Origin: Symbiodinium natans
Taxonomy: Eukaryota > Sar > Dinophyceae > Suessiales > Symbiodiniaceae
Direction: 5' to 3'
Assembly (NCBI GenBank): GCA_905221605.1
Contig: CAJNDS010002730.1
Span: 155,001-217,000, forward strand
DNA: 62,000 bases
Both the position numbers and the translations under genes were made by a program. The stretch's first letter is position 1, and the number at the start of each line of letters is the position of its first letter. Positions 9,481 through 20,672 of the stretch are shown one piece after another. The notes beneath the pieces were generated by a model that did no database searches, had not been told where the DNA came from, and saw only the letters and a program-made list of their open reading frames with translations.

Positions 9481-10879
9481 ATCTTCAAGGGAGAAAGAAG
9501 GGCACCACCCAAGAAGGAAAAGTAACATCAGATATAGGGAGGGAAATTGAAGAGCTCCTCTCTTTACTTAGTCATTCCCTTTCCTCTCTTCTTATCTGTT
9601 GTTTTCTTCGCTTCAAAAAGCAAAATAAGGGAAAAGAGATTTCCTGAAGAGGAGGGAGGGCACCTATTGAAGAGCTCCTGTCTTTACTTAGTCATTCCCT
9701 TTCCTCTCTTATCCGTTGTTTTATTCGCTTCAAAAAGCAAAATAAGCGAAAAAGAGATTTCCTGAAGAGGAGGGAGGGCACCTATCTGTAAAGAGCAATC
9801 GTTTAGAGGGGAACAGGAGAAGAGGAGCGAGAGAGAAGGACAGAGGAGAGATACAGGGAATCCAATTTCAATAGAACAGCAAAGAAAAGAATAGAAGAGA
9901 GATGAATAGAGAAGAGGGAGAGACAAAACAAGGCGCAGAGAAGATGGCACTCTTCTTTATCTATCCTATCTCCCTTATCTCTCCCTTCCCTCTTTCTTTT
10001 CGAAATAAGAACAACTAAAGAGGAAGAATTTATGAAAAGGAGAAGAGTAAGGAAAAGAGCAGAAGTAGGCCGAGAAGAGGGACATGATGAAGTACGGCAA
10101 GGTCCAAGCGCAAGGAGTCACCCTCTGCTTTACCTTCCACTGCTTTATCATACAAGTTCCTGTCTTGTGTTTTATCAGTTAAACGGAAACAGAAGGAGAG
10201 AAGGGAAAGGGAAGTGAGAGAGGAGAGACAACAAGGAGGCCATGTTAATTTTCTGGAAGGGTACTGAACAGAAGAGAGGAGACAAGGAACAAGGAGACGG
10301 AGGAACACAACAAGGCGCAAAGAAGATGGCACTCTTCTTTATCTATCATCTCTCCCTTCCTTGTCTCTCTCTTTTCCCTCTATTATTAAAAAGGACAAGA
10401 CCTCTTCGCAGATAGGTGCCCTCTCTCCTCTTCAGGAAGCCCCCTTGCCCTTATTTTGCTTGCTTTCTGAAACGACAAGGAAAACAACACATAGAAAGAG
10501 AGGAAATGGAATGAACCAATAGGCAGTGGAGCTCTTCAATTTCTTTCCCTATCTCTTTTCTTCTTTTTTCATTCTTCATTCAACAAGGAAAAGAAACTTC
10601 CTTTTGTGTGTTTTTGAGATTTAAAGGAGAACAAGAGAAGAGAAGGGAGAGAGAAAGGAGAGAGGAGAGATCAAAAGGAATGCAACTCTAAATGGAAGAG
10701 CAATGAAAAGAATGGAAGAGAAATGGGGACAGGCGAAATGCAAAAGTCAGGCAAAGAGAAGATGGTGCTCGTTTTCATCTTTCCTCTGGTTCTTATTTTT
10801 CTCTTCTCTTGTTCATTTCCGTTAGAAAAAACAACAGGAATAACAATGAACATGTAAGCAAACCCAGCTGATGCTCATG

Positions 10880-11520
10880 ATTTTTTCCCTTCTCCCTCTC
10901 TCTCTCTCTCCATATATGGGCGATGGAACGGGTGTCCTTGTTGGGCCGTTTTCTGGATCTTCAAGTGAGGAACCTAGGTGTTTTCTTTTGTTCGTTTGAA
11001 GACACAGAAAGCGATTAAAAGGGACGTCCATTTTGGATTGGCAGCCAACCCAGCTGATGCTCATGATTTTTCTCTCTCTCTCTCTCTCTCCCTATATATG
11101 GGCGATGGAACAGGTGTCCTTTTAGATCGTTTTCTGCATCTTCAAGCGAAGAAAAGGGACACCACAAGGAAACACTTAGGCTGTCCCTTTTGCTCGTTTG
11201 AAGACACAGCAAGCGATTAAAAGGGGCGCCCATTTTGGATTGGCAGCAAACCCAGCTGATGCTCATGATTTATCTCTGTCCCCATATATGGGCGATGGAA
11301 CGGGTGTCCTTTTTGGATCGTTTTCTGCGTCTTCAAGCGAAGAAAAGGGACACTACAAGAAAACACTTAGTAAGGGTGCCCCTTTTGCTCGTTTCAAGAC
11401 ACAGAAGGCGATTAAAAGGGACGCCCATTTTGGATCGGCAGCAAACCCAGCTGATGCTCATGATTTATCTCTGTCTATATACGGGCGATGGAACGGGTGC
11501 CCTTCCTGATCGTTTTCTGC
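10880..11520. repeat. ~190-bp subrepeats, second set
   Basis: Same subrepeat as at 8.7-9.5 kb, four copies, preceded by a TC microsatellite of variable length. Confidence 0.9.
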
Positions 11521-12159
11521 ATCTTCAAGGGAGAAAGAAGGGCACCGCCCAAGAAGGAAAAGTAACATCAGATATAGGGAGGGAAATTGAAGAGCTCCTC
11601 TCTTTACTTAGTCATTCCCTTTCCTCTCTTCTTATCTGTTGTTTTCTTCGCTTCAAAAAGCAAAATAAGGGAAAAGAGATTTCCTGAAGAGGAGGGAGGG
11701 CACCTATTGAAGAGCTCCTGTCTTTACTTAGTCATTCCCTTTCCTCTCTTATCCGTTGTTTTATTCGCTTCAAAAAGCAAAATAAGCGAAAAAGAGATTT
11801 CCTGACGAGGAGGGAGGGCACCTATCTGTAAAGAGCAATCGTTTAGAGGGGAACAGGAGAAGAGGAGCGAGAGAGAAGGACAGAGGAGAGATACAGGGAA
11901 TCCAATTTCAATAGAACAGCAAAGAAAAGAATAGAAGAGAGATGAATAGAGAAGAGGGAGAGACAAAACAAGGCGCAGAGAAGATGGCACTCTTCTTTAT
12001 CTATCCTATCTCCCTTATCTCTCCCTTCCTTCTTTCTTTTCCAGATAAGAACAACTAAGAGGAATGATTATGAAAAGGAGAAGAGTAAGGAAAGGAGCAG
12101 AAGAGATAGGCCGAGAAGAGGGATATGATGAAGTACGGCAAGGTCCACGCGCAACGTCT

Positions 12160-14035
12160 GCCCAGAATTAAATAATTTAAATACTGCAAATCCGAAAGGG
12201 GCGTTTCGGATTTAAATTATTAAAATTATTTAATTCTGGGAAGGGGGGGGGGGCCGGTCCTGCCCCCCCCCTTTTCGGATTTAAATTATTTAAATTATTT
12301 AAATTATTTAAATTATTTAAATTATTTAAATTATTTAAACTATTTAATTCAGGGGGTGGAATTAAATAATTTAAATAATTTAAATCCGAAAGGGGGGGTT
12401 CGGATTTAAATTATTTAAATTATTTAATTCCCCCCCCCCCTGGAATTAAATAATTCGACTAATTTAAATAATTTAAATAAATTTAATAATTTATATTTAA
12501 ATAATTTAAATAATTTAAATAATTTAAATCCGAAAAGGGGGGGGGGCCGGACCCGACCAGGCTCCCCCCCCTTCCCAGAATTAAATAATTTAAAAAATTT
12601 AAATCCGAAACGCCCCTTTCGGATTTAAATTATTTAAATTATTTAATTCTGGGAAGGGGGGGGGGGCCCGGGCCTGGCCCCACCCTTTTCGGATTTAATT
12701 TATTTAAATTCTTTAAATTATTTAAATTATTTAATTCCGGGGGGGGGAATTAAATAATTTAAATAATTTAAATCCGAAAGGGGGGGTTCGGATTTAAATT
12801 ATTTAAATTATTAATTCCCCCACCCGGAATTAAATAATTTAAATAATTTAAATAATTTAAATAATTTAAATAATTTAAATAATTTAAATAATTTAAATCC
12901 GAAAAGGGGGGGGGGCCAGGCCCGACCAGGCCCCCCCCCCTTCCCAGAATTAAATAATTTAAATAATTTAAATCCGAAACGCCCCTTTCGGATTTAAATT
13001 ATTTAAATTATTTAATTCTGGGAAGGGGGGGGGGCCGGGCCTGGCCCCCCCCTTTTCGGATTTAATTTTTTCAAATTATTTAAATTATTTATATTATTTA
13101 AATTATTTAAATTATTTAAATTATTTAAATTATTTAATTCCGGGGGGGGAATTAAATAATTTAAATAATTTAAATCCGAAAGGGGGGGTTCGGATTTAAA
13201 TTATTTAAATTATTTAATTCCCCCCCCCCGGAATTAAATAATTTAAAATTTAAATAATTTAAATAATTTAAATAATTTAAATCCGAAAAGGGGGGGGGGG
13301 GCAGCCCGACCAGGCCCCCCCCCTTCCCAGAATTAAATAATTTAATATTTAAATCCGAAACGCCCCTTTCGGATTTAAATTATTTAAATTATTTAATTCT
13401 GGGAAGGGGGGGGGGGGGGCCCGGGCCTGCCCCCCCCCCTTTTCGGATTTTTATTAAAATATTTAAATTTTTTAAATTATTTAAATTATTTAATTCCGGG
13501 GGGGGGAATAATAATTAATAATTTAAATCCGAAAGGGGGGTTTTTCGGATTTAAATTATTTAAATTATTTAATTCCCCCCCCCCCCCCCCGGAATTAAAT
13601 AATTTAAATAATTTAAATAATTTAAATCCGAAAAGGGGGGCGGGCCAGGCCCGACCAGGCCCCCCCCCTTCCCAGAATTAAATTATTTAAATAATTTAAA
13701 TCCGAAACGCCCCTTTCGGATTTAAATTATTTTAATTATTTAATTCTGGGAGGGGGGGGGGGGCCCGGGCCTGGCCCCCCCCTTTTCGGATTTAATTTAT
13801 TTAAATTTCTTAAATTATTTTATTCCGGGGGGGGGAATTAAATAATTTAAATAACTTAAATAATTTAAATAATTTAAATAATTTAAATAATTTAAATAAT
13901 TTAAATAATTTAAATCCGAAAAGGGGGGGGGGCCAGGCCCGACCAGGCCCCCCCCCCTTCCCAGAATTAAATAATTTAAATAATTTAAATCCGAAACGCC
14001 CCTTTCGGATTTAAATTATTTAAATTATTTAATTC
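12160..14035. repeat. AT-rich palindromic array with G/C homopolymer spacers
   Basis: Blocks of (AATTTAAAT)n alternate with CCGAAACGCCCCTTTCGG cores and poly-G/poly-C runs around GGCCGGGCCTGGCC. The marker CCCAGAATTAAATAATTTAA recurs near 12577, 12945, 13327, 13672 and 13962, a period of about 290-380 bp. Each unit is an imperfect palindrome centred on CGAAACGCCCCTTTCG. No coding potential. Confidence 0.95.
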
Positions 14036-14343
14036 CTTGCCCCAGAACCCCCAGAAACGACAACAGGGTCTATTTGGCAGATGGCTTTTGTGAATAAGCA
14101 TACGTTTTGGGGCCTTATTTCCTCTTTAAAACCCGAGTCTCAGCTTCCAAATAGACCCTATTTAAGCTGCACACCCCCCCCCCCCCCCAACAAAATGAAA
14201 TAAAACAAAAGTTTCTATGAATGCTGGCGGGACTAGGCTTACAGCTGCACTGTCCGCCGGCGCCCAAACTCCATGTCCTGGCGGCGGCGTTAGCGGCTTA
14301 GAGGGTCGTTGAGGATTCGTAGATAAATAAACAAATCAAAAAT

Positions 14344-14412
14344 AGCCACACACACACACACACATATGTATGTAAATATAAATAAATAAATAAATATATA
14401 TATATATATCTT
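14344..14412. repeat. CA/TA/AAAT microsatellites
   Basis: (CA)n, then (AAAT)n, then (TA)n in succession. Confidence 0.9.
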
Positions 14413-14490
14413 TGGGTTTCGAACGTGGGAAGGGGTTGCCGAGAGTTTGGGTCGGGTTGTAGGGTATTTTAGGGCGGATGAAAGGATGGA

Positions 14491-14735
14491 ACCCTAAACC
14501 CTAAACCCTAAACCCTAAACCCTAAACCCAAAACTCTAAACCCTAGACCACAGAAGTTGGGAGAGCTGGGGGCTTTGCGGGCTCCGGGCTCTTGCCTTCA
14601 GGTAGGGTGTCGGGCTTGTCCACGCTCCTGAAACCTGCCCCCTCTAAGCACCCTAAACCCCTATAGATTGCGAACCCCGAACCCCCTAAACCCTAAACCC
14701 TAAACCCTAAACCCTAAACCCTAAACCTAAACCCC
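14491..14735. repeat. Two short telomeric arrays around a ~100-bp island
   Basis: CCCTAAA runs at 14491-14545 and 14686-14735. The island between is open on the + strand (GRAGGFAGSGLLPSGRVSGL) and contains CTTCAG|GTAGGG. It could be an exon, but support is weak. Confidence 0.6.
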
Positions 14736-15187
14736 GATAAATTCTAAACCCTGATCCCTACAACTATCTGCTTAAGAACCCCCCCCCCCCCCGGCCAAAA
14801 GAATGATCCTTTGTTGCCCTTGTAAAGGGAGATGTTTTGTTTTTGTTGTGTCTTTAAACATAAATATATCTCACTCTTTCTCTTCCTTTTTGGTTGGTTC
14901 TTAAGCAAATAGTAGCCTATAAACTTTGAACCTTAACACTATAAACCCTGAACCTTAAACCCATCCCGCACAGTCCACACCTAAGTTGATGGCGTAAGTC
15001 AATGTGCAAGAAAGAATTTTAGAGGGGTAGCTGTGCAATAATTCTAGAATGTTTATGAAGCGATCATGTTGGTAAGAGTTCTGAAGGTGGGGGTTACCCA
15101 ACCTCCTGTACCCTGAGTCCAAAAGCATAGAAAAGCTCTCATGTAAACGGGCCCCAATTATCGCTTGTTGGGAATATAGCTAGCTCC

Positions 15188-15280
15188 CAAACCCTAGACC
15201 CTAAACCCTAAACCCTAAACCCTAAACCCTGAACCCTGAACCCTGAACCCTAAACCCTAAACCCTAAACCCTAAACCGGT
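15188..15280. repeat. Interstitial telomeric array (CCCTAAA/CCCTGAA)n
   Basis: About 12 units, three of them CCCTGAA. Confidence 0.93.
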
Positions 15281-15297
15281 CCGAGCCATGCAGAGGT

Positions 15298-15368
15298 CGC
15301 TGTCGACAAGTTTTGGCGAAAAGCGCCGCCACTCCTCTTCCTTGGGTGCCTTGCAAGGGCGACGCAGG
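15298..15368 (+). CDS. Candidate exon starting with ATG
   Basis: ATG 15298 opens MQRSLSTSFGEKRRHSSSLG then ALQGRRR, running into a TTTAGGG array. Basic and Ser-rich, as in a regulatory or targeting N-terminus. It lies exactly between two telomeric arrays. Confidence 0.3.
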
Positions 15369-15545
15369 ATTTAGGGTTTAGGGTTTAGGGTTTAGGGTTC
15401 TATTGCCTAGGCTTAGGGTTTAAGGTCTAAGGGTTTAGAATTTAGGGTTTAGGGTTTGGGGTTCTGAGACTCCTACACCACATCAGCCAGCCTAAAACGG
15501 AAACACTGAATCCTAACCGCCCTAAAGCCCCCAACCCTCCGGCTT

Positions 15546-15644
15546 TTTGGCTTCCAGGTTGGCATTCAGGTTTTGGGTGTTTTTGGTTCAAGTGTCTGGG
15601 CTCTTGGCACTGTCAAAAGGGGTCCACAGGTTGATTTGTTCTAA
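15546..15644 (+). CDS. Candidate exon, hydrophobic, with stop
   Basis: The frame GFQVGIQVLGVFGSSVWALG continues TVKRGPQVDLF-stop (TAA 15642-15644). It contains a short hydrophobic stretch. Family unknown. Confidence 0.25.
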   Translation, partial: FGFQVGIQVLGVFGSSVWALGTVKRGPQVDLF

Positions 15645-15868
15645 TTCCCATCAAGCAGCCCTTTAGATGACTGCCTCAGCACCGAAACTCCAAACCCTGA
15701 ACCCCAAAGTGTAGAGCACTGAAGGGAGGGGGGTTCAAGGGGGGGGTATGAAACCCAAGGTTCCCTAACTCCCCACTACTAAGGCTCCCGAAGCTTCCCT
15801 AAGGTTCCCTAGCTGCCTACCCTCCATGACCCCGCCTCCCTTAAGAACTCGATAACCAAAACCCGCAC

Positions 15869-16010
15869 CCTAAACCCTAAACCCTAAACTCTAAACTCGT
15901 AACCCTAAACACTACCCTAAACCCTACCAAACCCTAAACCCTAAACCCTAAACCCTAAACCCTAAACCCTAAACCCTAAACCCTAAACTCGTAACCCTAA
16001 ACACTGAACC
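15869..16010. repeat. Degenerate and perfect telomeric repeats
   Basis: CCCTAAA array interrupted twice by ACTCGTAACCCTAAACACT, an internal duplication of a degenerate segment. Confidence 0.93.
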
Positions 16011-16359
16011 CTCAGTCCGGCCTCTTCGTCGACTTCAGCTGGGGCTTCTGCCTCGGCCTCAACCTGCCAAAGCGGCTTCGGGAACTCAGGGAAACAGTAG
16101 ATCCCTAAACCCTAGCCCTAAACCCTAAACCCTACACCCTAGACCCTAAACCTGAGGTTTTGGGCTACTAGGCACAGGGTTGCGCTTGGGGTTTTGCAGG
16201 GAGTAATAGGCTGTCATGTTCGGAGCTGAGTAGGGTTTCTCGCTTTGGGGGTTGAAAGGCTTTATGGCTTGAGTTTGGTAGGGGTTTAGGGTTTTAGGAT
16301 TTAGGGTTTTGGGGCTTAATTATATGGTAAGGTTCAGGGTTCTAGGGCTTCAGGGCTTA

Positions 16360-16667
16360 GCAAGGTTTCCGACAACAAGGCGAAGGGCGCGCTGCCCTTT
16401 CTCGCATACATTCTGCAGCAAACCCGCGATGTCATCTATGATGGGGAGGCGCACCTGATCCAAAACCTTGATCCTGCGGCCGGGTCCGACCCGGCCCTTG
16501 CGCTTGTCGTTTTTGCGAGATGGAGAGGATTTGCAGGCATAGGGTGCTTGCCCAAGCACATTTGGCATACATGGGCGCGACCGCCTTTGCCGCGACTCTT
16601 TTCTCACTGGGACGGTTGAACGCAACACATATCCTGGCCATCCTCGGTGAGCTTCTTTGAGCGCCAC
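16360..16667. CDS. Coding-like segment, strand ambiguous
   Basis: The + frame from 16360 gives KAKGALPFLAYILQQTRDVI, then YDGEAHLIQNLDPAAGSDPA, stop near 16625 (about 88 codons, no Met needed). The - frame from 16667 gives 105 codons ending VRLPIIDDIAGLLQNVCEKG... A third - frame has HVCQMCLGKH, reminiscent of a short Cys cluster. GC-rich third positions occur either way. I cannot choose the strand. No domain is confirmed. Confidence 0.35.
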
Positions 16668-18719
16668 AAGCTTGCCCTGCTTCTGGCGCTTTCTATAAAA
16701 GCTCGAACCAGCCCCGGGTCACGTCAAAGAATGAAGCCAGGAGGCTTCAGAGCCCTCAAAGATAACAAGCTACGACCCTGAAGTCCTGGAATCCAACCCT
16801 CAACCCTCAACCCGGAACATTCTTGACCCTCAACCGAAACATCCGATACTGCAAGCCTCAGATGGAGCGCCCTGAGACGAAGACCAGGACCTCCCTAGCA
16901 AGGCTTTTAAATAAGGGACAAAGGGGTACCTGACTTTGGGGTGTTCAGTGTATCTTAGAGAGTACTTTCCAGGTTCAGAAAACTTTGACCCAGAGCCCGC
17001 TGCCGTAAACCCTAAAGGCCCCCAGGACTCTCCAAAGAACCTTTACAAAATACATACGCACAAATAAGCTTCCAACTCTAAATCCTAAAGCCTAAACTCT
17101 CGAGCTCGGCCTCTGCGTCGCCTTCAGCTGGGGCTTCTGCCTCGGCCTCGAACTGCGAAGTGGTTTAGGGCGTCGGGAGTTAATAGGATGAATAGGGGTT
17201 TAGGGTTCAAGCCCACTATGTGGCTTGTTAAGGTTTAGGGCTACTGGTTTAGGGTTACTACCGAAGAGTAGCGTTCGGGATTCGTAGGGAGTATAGTAGG
17301 GTTTGGAGTTTGGGCTTGAGTAGGGTTTATCGGTTTAGGGGTTTAGTGGTTGAACAGCGAAGGGTTTGGCGGGGATTTAGGGTTGTGGGGCTCAGTACGG
17401 TTCTATATCTTAGGGGCTTCGTAGGGTTTTAGGGTTCTGCCGGCTTAGCAGAACTTGCGTAGGCCACTTGGATCTCTAGTTTAGTACGGCGGGTCTTTGA
17501 GTTTCAGGCATTGGAGTAGTGCTTCGTACCGTTTACGTAGGGCTCAGAGTCGACTCGAAACTTCAGGAAACTTTAACCCAGAGCCCCTCTGCCATAAACC
17601 CTAAAGGCCCCCAGAACTTTCCAAAGAACCTTTACAAAATACATACGCAATAATAAGCTTCCAACTCTATCTCCTAAAGTCGAAACTCCCAGCTCGGCCT
17701 CTGCGTCGACTTCAGCTGGGGCTTCTGCCTCGGCCTCCACCTGCTAAGCGGCTGCGGCTTAGGCAAGGGCGAGCAGATTGTTAAGGTTCAGGGCTACTGG
17801 GGAGTAGTTGCTGAAGAGTAGCGTTCAGGATTAGTAAAACGTATGGTAAGGTTCGGAGTTGGGGAAGGAGTAGGGTTTATCGGTTTAGGGTTTCATGGTG
17901 AACAGCGAAGAGTTTGGCAGGGATTTAGGGTTTTGGGGCTCAGTAAGGTTCAGTGTTTTCGGGCTAGGGTTCTAGGGTTTGACAGAACTTGCGTGGGCCA
18001 TTTGGATCTACAGCGCTGTCCCCAGAGACCAACCCTCAACCCTCAACCCTTAAGCCTCAACCCTCAACCCTCCCTCTCCCCCCCGCCCTCCCCAACCCGA
18101 AAAGCAGCAAACGCATCCAGAAGCAGACCTCAACAAAGACCCATGCCTGGACCTCCCAAGTCAGCCCCTTAAAAAAGGGACGAAAGGGTACCTGAATTTG
18201 GGGTACTTAGAATATCTCAGAGGGCACTTGGGGGGGGGGGGTGGGGGGAGGGGGGGATCCAGGTAAACCTCAAAACTTCAGAAAAAGTTGACCCAGAACC
18301 CTCTGCCTAAACCGTGAAGGCCACCAGGATTCTCTAAAGATGTACGCAACAAGAAACCTCCAACTCTACATCCTAAAGCCTAAACTCTCCAGCTCGGCCT
18401 CTGCGTCGACTTCAGCTGGGGCTTCTGCCTCGGCCTCCACCTTCTAAGTGGCTTAGGGCGTCGGGAGTTATCAGGATGAATAGGGTTTAGGGTCCAAGCC
18501 TACTAGAGCGAGGTTGAGGGCTACTGGGGAATAGGCGAACCTAAACACCACAGCCCTGAATTCCCCAGAGTCCACAACTCTAAACCCTGAACCCTAAATC
18601 CTCAACCCCAAACCCTCAACCCTCAATCCCGGAGTAGGGTTTGGGGTTCAGGGTCTAGGGCCCTAAACCCCAAACCCTAAACCATCAACCCTAAGTTACC
18701 CTGGAGAGGGAGCGCCCTG

Positions 18720-18800
18720 GGGACTAAACCTGCAGAGACCTGAATCCATAGTCTGACACTTCGAGAAGAAGGCCTCAGCAAGACCCGCATCTGGATCCCC
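18720..18800 (-). CDS. Candidate repeated exon of the module array
   Basis: The - strand reads DPDAGLAEAFFSKCQTMDSG. A related copy lies at 20030-20095 (same AEVFFSKCQ-type core in shifted context), and a degraded one at 18120-18170. It appears to be a second exon type in the duplicated 16-20.6 kb unit. Confidence 0.3.
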
Positions 18801-19264
18801 CAAGTAACCCTGTAACCGAGGGACTAAAAGGTACCTCACGTCTGGGGTGCTTCGGGTATCTTAGGGAGTACTTTGGGGTCCAGGAAAACCTCGAAATCCC
18901 GGAAAACTTGGACCCTCAACCCTAAGCGCCTTAGTTACGCCTGATGAGTCTCCAAATCACAAAAGAACACCGCAAAGCTAAAGAATAAATTCTACACCCC
19001 AAGACCTCAACCCTAAACCCTGAACCCTAAACTCTCCTGCCCGGCCTCTGCGTCCACTTCAGCTGGGATATCTGCCTCGGCCTCGACCTGGCAAGCGGCT
19101 TGCGTAGGGAGGCTAAGGACAAGCAGTAGGGTTGAGGTTTTAGGACTTCTCGGGCATAGTGAATTATAGGGTTTAGGGTTAAGGTTTAGGGCTACTAGGG
19201 AATAGTGGGGTTTGGGTTAGTCGGAAGTAGTACGGCAAGTACTGGGGTTTTCGGTTTAGGGCTG

Positions 19265-19315
19265 AGCCCTAAACCCTAAACCCTAAGCCCTAAGCCCTAA
19301 GCCCTAAACCCTAAG
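19265..19315. repeat. Short telomeric array (CCCTAAA/CCCTAAG)n
   Basis: Seven units with A/G variation at the last base. Confidence 0.85.
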
Positions 19316-19352
19316 CCTTTGCGCCAGTTCAAAGGATACCGCGGTCTGGCTG

Positions 19353-19836
19353 CCTGGAGGTTCACGGTACTTATTCACCAGTTATAGCTGCACTTGATAA
19401 CTAAGGGTTTAGGATGTAGGGTCTAGGGTTTACGGTTTAGGGTTAGAACGATATGGGGGTTTACGAAAATAGGGGTGCCCTTTTGGGGGGTTCCGATAAT
19501 AAGGACCATGCTATGTGGGGGTATAATAAGGGTACCCGTATTTGGAGAAATGCCGAGAAATGCCCGTATTAGGGCCTTTAAGGGGCTCAGAAGTGGGTTA
19601 TAAGTACAGTCATAATCCTGGTAGCCCAGTAGCCGTATCTTAATAACTTTTGGGGTTGGTTACCTTATAAGGGAAGCTTGAACCAAAAAAAGGGTAAAGG
19701 GGTACCACTGAGCTACCAAGTTACCCTGAACCCTAAACCCTAAACCCTAAACCCTAAACCCTAAACCCTAAACCCTAAACCCTAAACCCTAGACCCTAGA
19801 CCCTAGACCCTAGACCCCAAACCATGAACCTCCAAG
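19353..19836 (+). mobile_element. TIR element (family 8) with a nested family-2 element and telomeric array
   Basis: The outer ends are CCTGGAGGTTCACGGTACTT at 19353 and CCATGAACCTCCAAG ending 19836, matching the family-8 copy at 37220-37358. Its body is interrupted after TACAGTCATAATC (~19606) by a family-2 copy whose ends are CTGGTAGCCCAGTAG and TACCACTGAGCTACCAAG (to ~19722). A (CCCTAAA)n array follows to ~19815. Flanking + strand frames are open, so the whole may be one spliced intron. Confidence 0.7.
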
Positions 19837-19837
19837 T

Positions 19838-19939
19838 GGAGAGCCGCCCTGGTTTGAAAAGTTCATGGGCCGACCGGCGCCTTACAAGTGTCACATATGT
19901 TTGTTCAGAAGGCAAATGCTTTGCTCAAAAGCACTATAG
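19838..19939 (+). CDS. Candidate exon, Cys-rich (CxxC)
   Basis: Just after the family-8 element the frame reads GEPPWFEKFMGRPAPYKCHI then CLFRRQMLCSKAL-stop (19937-19939). YKCHIC resembles the start of a small zinc-binding motif but no His ligands follow, so no function is assigned. The upstream partner would be the short open segment KDTAVWLP near 19330-19352. Confidence 0.35.
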   Translation, partial: GEPPWFEKFMGRPAPYKCHICLFRRQMLCSKAL

Positions 19940-20093
19940 GGTTCATGGTTTAGGGTTTGGGGTTTAGGGTTTGGGGTTTGGGGTTTGGGGCTTAGACCCT
20001 GGGATGTTCCTCAAGGAGAGACCTGCAGGCCCAATCTGACACTTCGAGAAGAAGACCTCAGCAAAATACCCGCACCGGGATCCCCTCCAGAAA

Positions 20094-20246
20094 CTCCAAT
20101 ACCCCTTAATTAAGGAAGTTTCCTTAAACCATATAAGGAACCCTAGTATACTTTAAGGAATATTCCTGAATTAAGGCATTTTCCTTAAACCATATAAGGA
20201 ACCCTAGTATGCTTTAAGGAATATTCCTTAAGCGGTATTGGGGTCT
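20094..20246. mobile_element. MITE-like palindromic element, internally duplicated
   Basis: Ends CTCCAATACCCCTTAATTAA and AAGCGGTATTGGGG. Inside, TTTCCTTAAACCATATAAGGAACCCTAGTAT is present twice. A simpler copy lies at 61346-61437. Non-coding. Confidence 0.85.
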
Positions 20247-20594
20247 CTGGGCCCCAAGTAACCCCGTTAACAAGGAACTCAAGGATACCCCACATTTGCG
20301 GTGTGCAGGGTCTCTCAGAGGGTACTAGGGGGGGGGGGGGGGGTCCAGGTAAACCTCGAAACGCAGAAAACATCGACCTTCAGCCCGAAGCACCTTAATT
20401 AAGCCGGAGAAGTTCCCCAAGCACAAAAAAAACGCAAAAACCTCAACCCTAAACCCTAAACCCTAAAGCCTAAACCCTAAACCCTGAACCTCAAACTCTC
20501 CAGCTCCGCCTCTGCGTCGACTTCAGCTGGGCTAGCTGCCTCTAACAGGGTTTAGGGTTTAGGGCTACTCAGGAACTGTAGACTATAGGTTCTT

Positions 20595-20672
20595 TTTAGG
20601 TTTAGGGTTTCGGGTTTAGGGTTTAGGGTTTCGGGTTTAGGGTTTCGGTTTAGGGTTTAGGGTTTAGGGTGC
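20595..20672. repeat. Telomeric repeats with TTTCGGG variants
   Basis: Alternating TTTAGGG and TTTCGGG units. Confidence 0.9.

Larger units (their letters stand above)
7585..12155. repeat. Tandem repeat with ~2.04-kb unit, about 2.2 copies
   Basis: AAGATGGCACTCTTCTTTAT recurs at about 7876, 9942 and 11982, and the block starting AGTAACATCAGATATAGG at 9523 and 11563. Units are over 95% alike by eye. They are purine/pyrimidine-biased (GAGAGA and CTCTTT). Repeated ORFs in each unit (Leu/Ser-rich - strand peptides) are repeat artefacts. Confidence 0.9.
7535..14167. other. 6.6-kb satellite block bounded by a 30-bp perfect inverted repeat
   Basis: GCTTAAATAGGGTCTATTTG... at 7535-7564 is the exact reverse complement of 14138-14167. 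Each copy is followed outward by a poly-G or poly-C run with a similar ACACCC/GGGTGG junction. Everything between is tandem or palindromic repeat without supported genes. It looks like one insertion unit with terminal inverted repeats that satellites filled later. Confidence 0.65.
16021..20546 (-). repeat. Six copies of a Glu/Ala-rich exon-like module
   Basis: Copies near 16021-16063, 17101-17152, 17691-17741, 18391-18441, 19037-19090 and 20502-20546. On the - strand each reads EAEAEAPAEVDAEAE or a close variant, and most follow an acceptor-like GCTTAGCAG|G. GAGGCCGAG is present at both the start and the end of each module. The spacers share further sequence (GGGACTAAAAGGTACCT, CTTCGAGAAGAAGACCTCAG). 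This looks like repeated duplication of an exon with its introns. The conserved reading suggests selection or very recent duplication. Confidence 0.6.

Noticed and set aside
7639-11990. About 25 ORFs of 60-150 codons
   Set aside because: They recur with the 2-kb and 190-bp repeat periods and show no domain; satellite DNA.
16400-16640. Retroelement gag zinc knuckle (CQMCLGKH)
   Set aside because: Only one Cys pair and one His in a frame that competes with two better open frames; no reverse transcriptase nearby.
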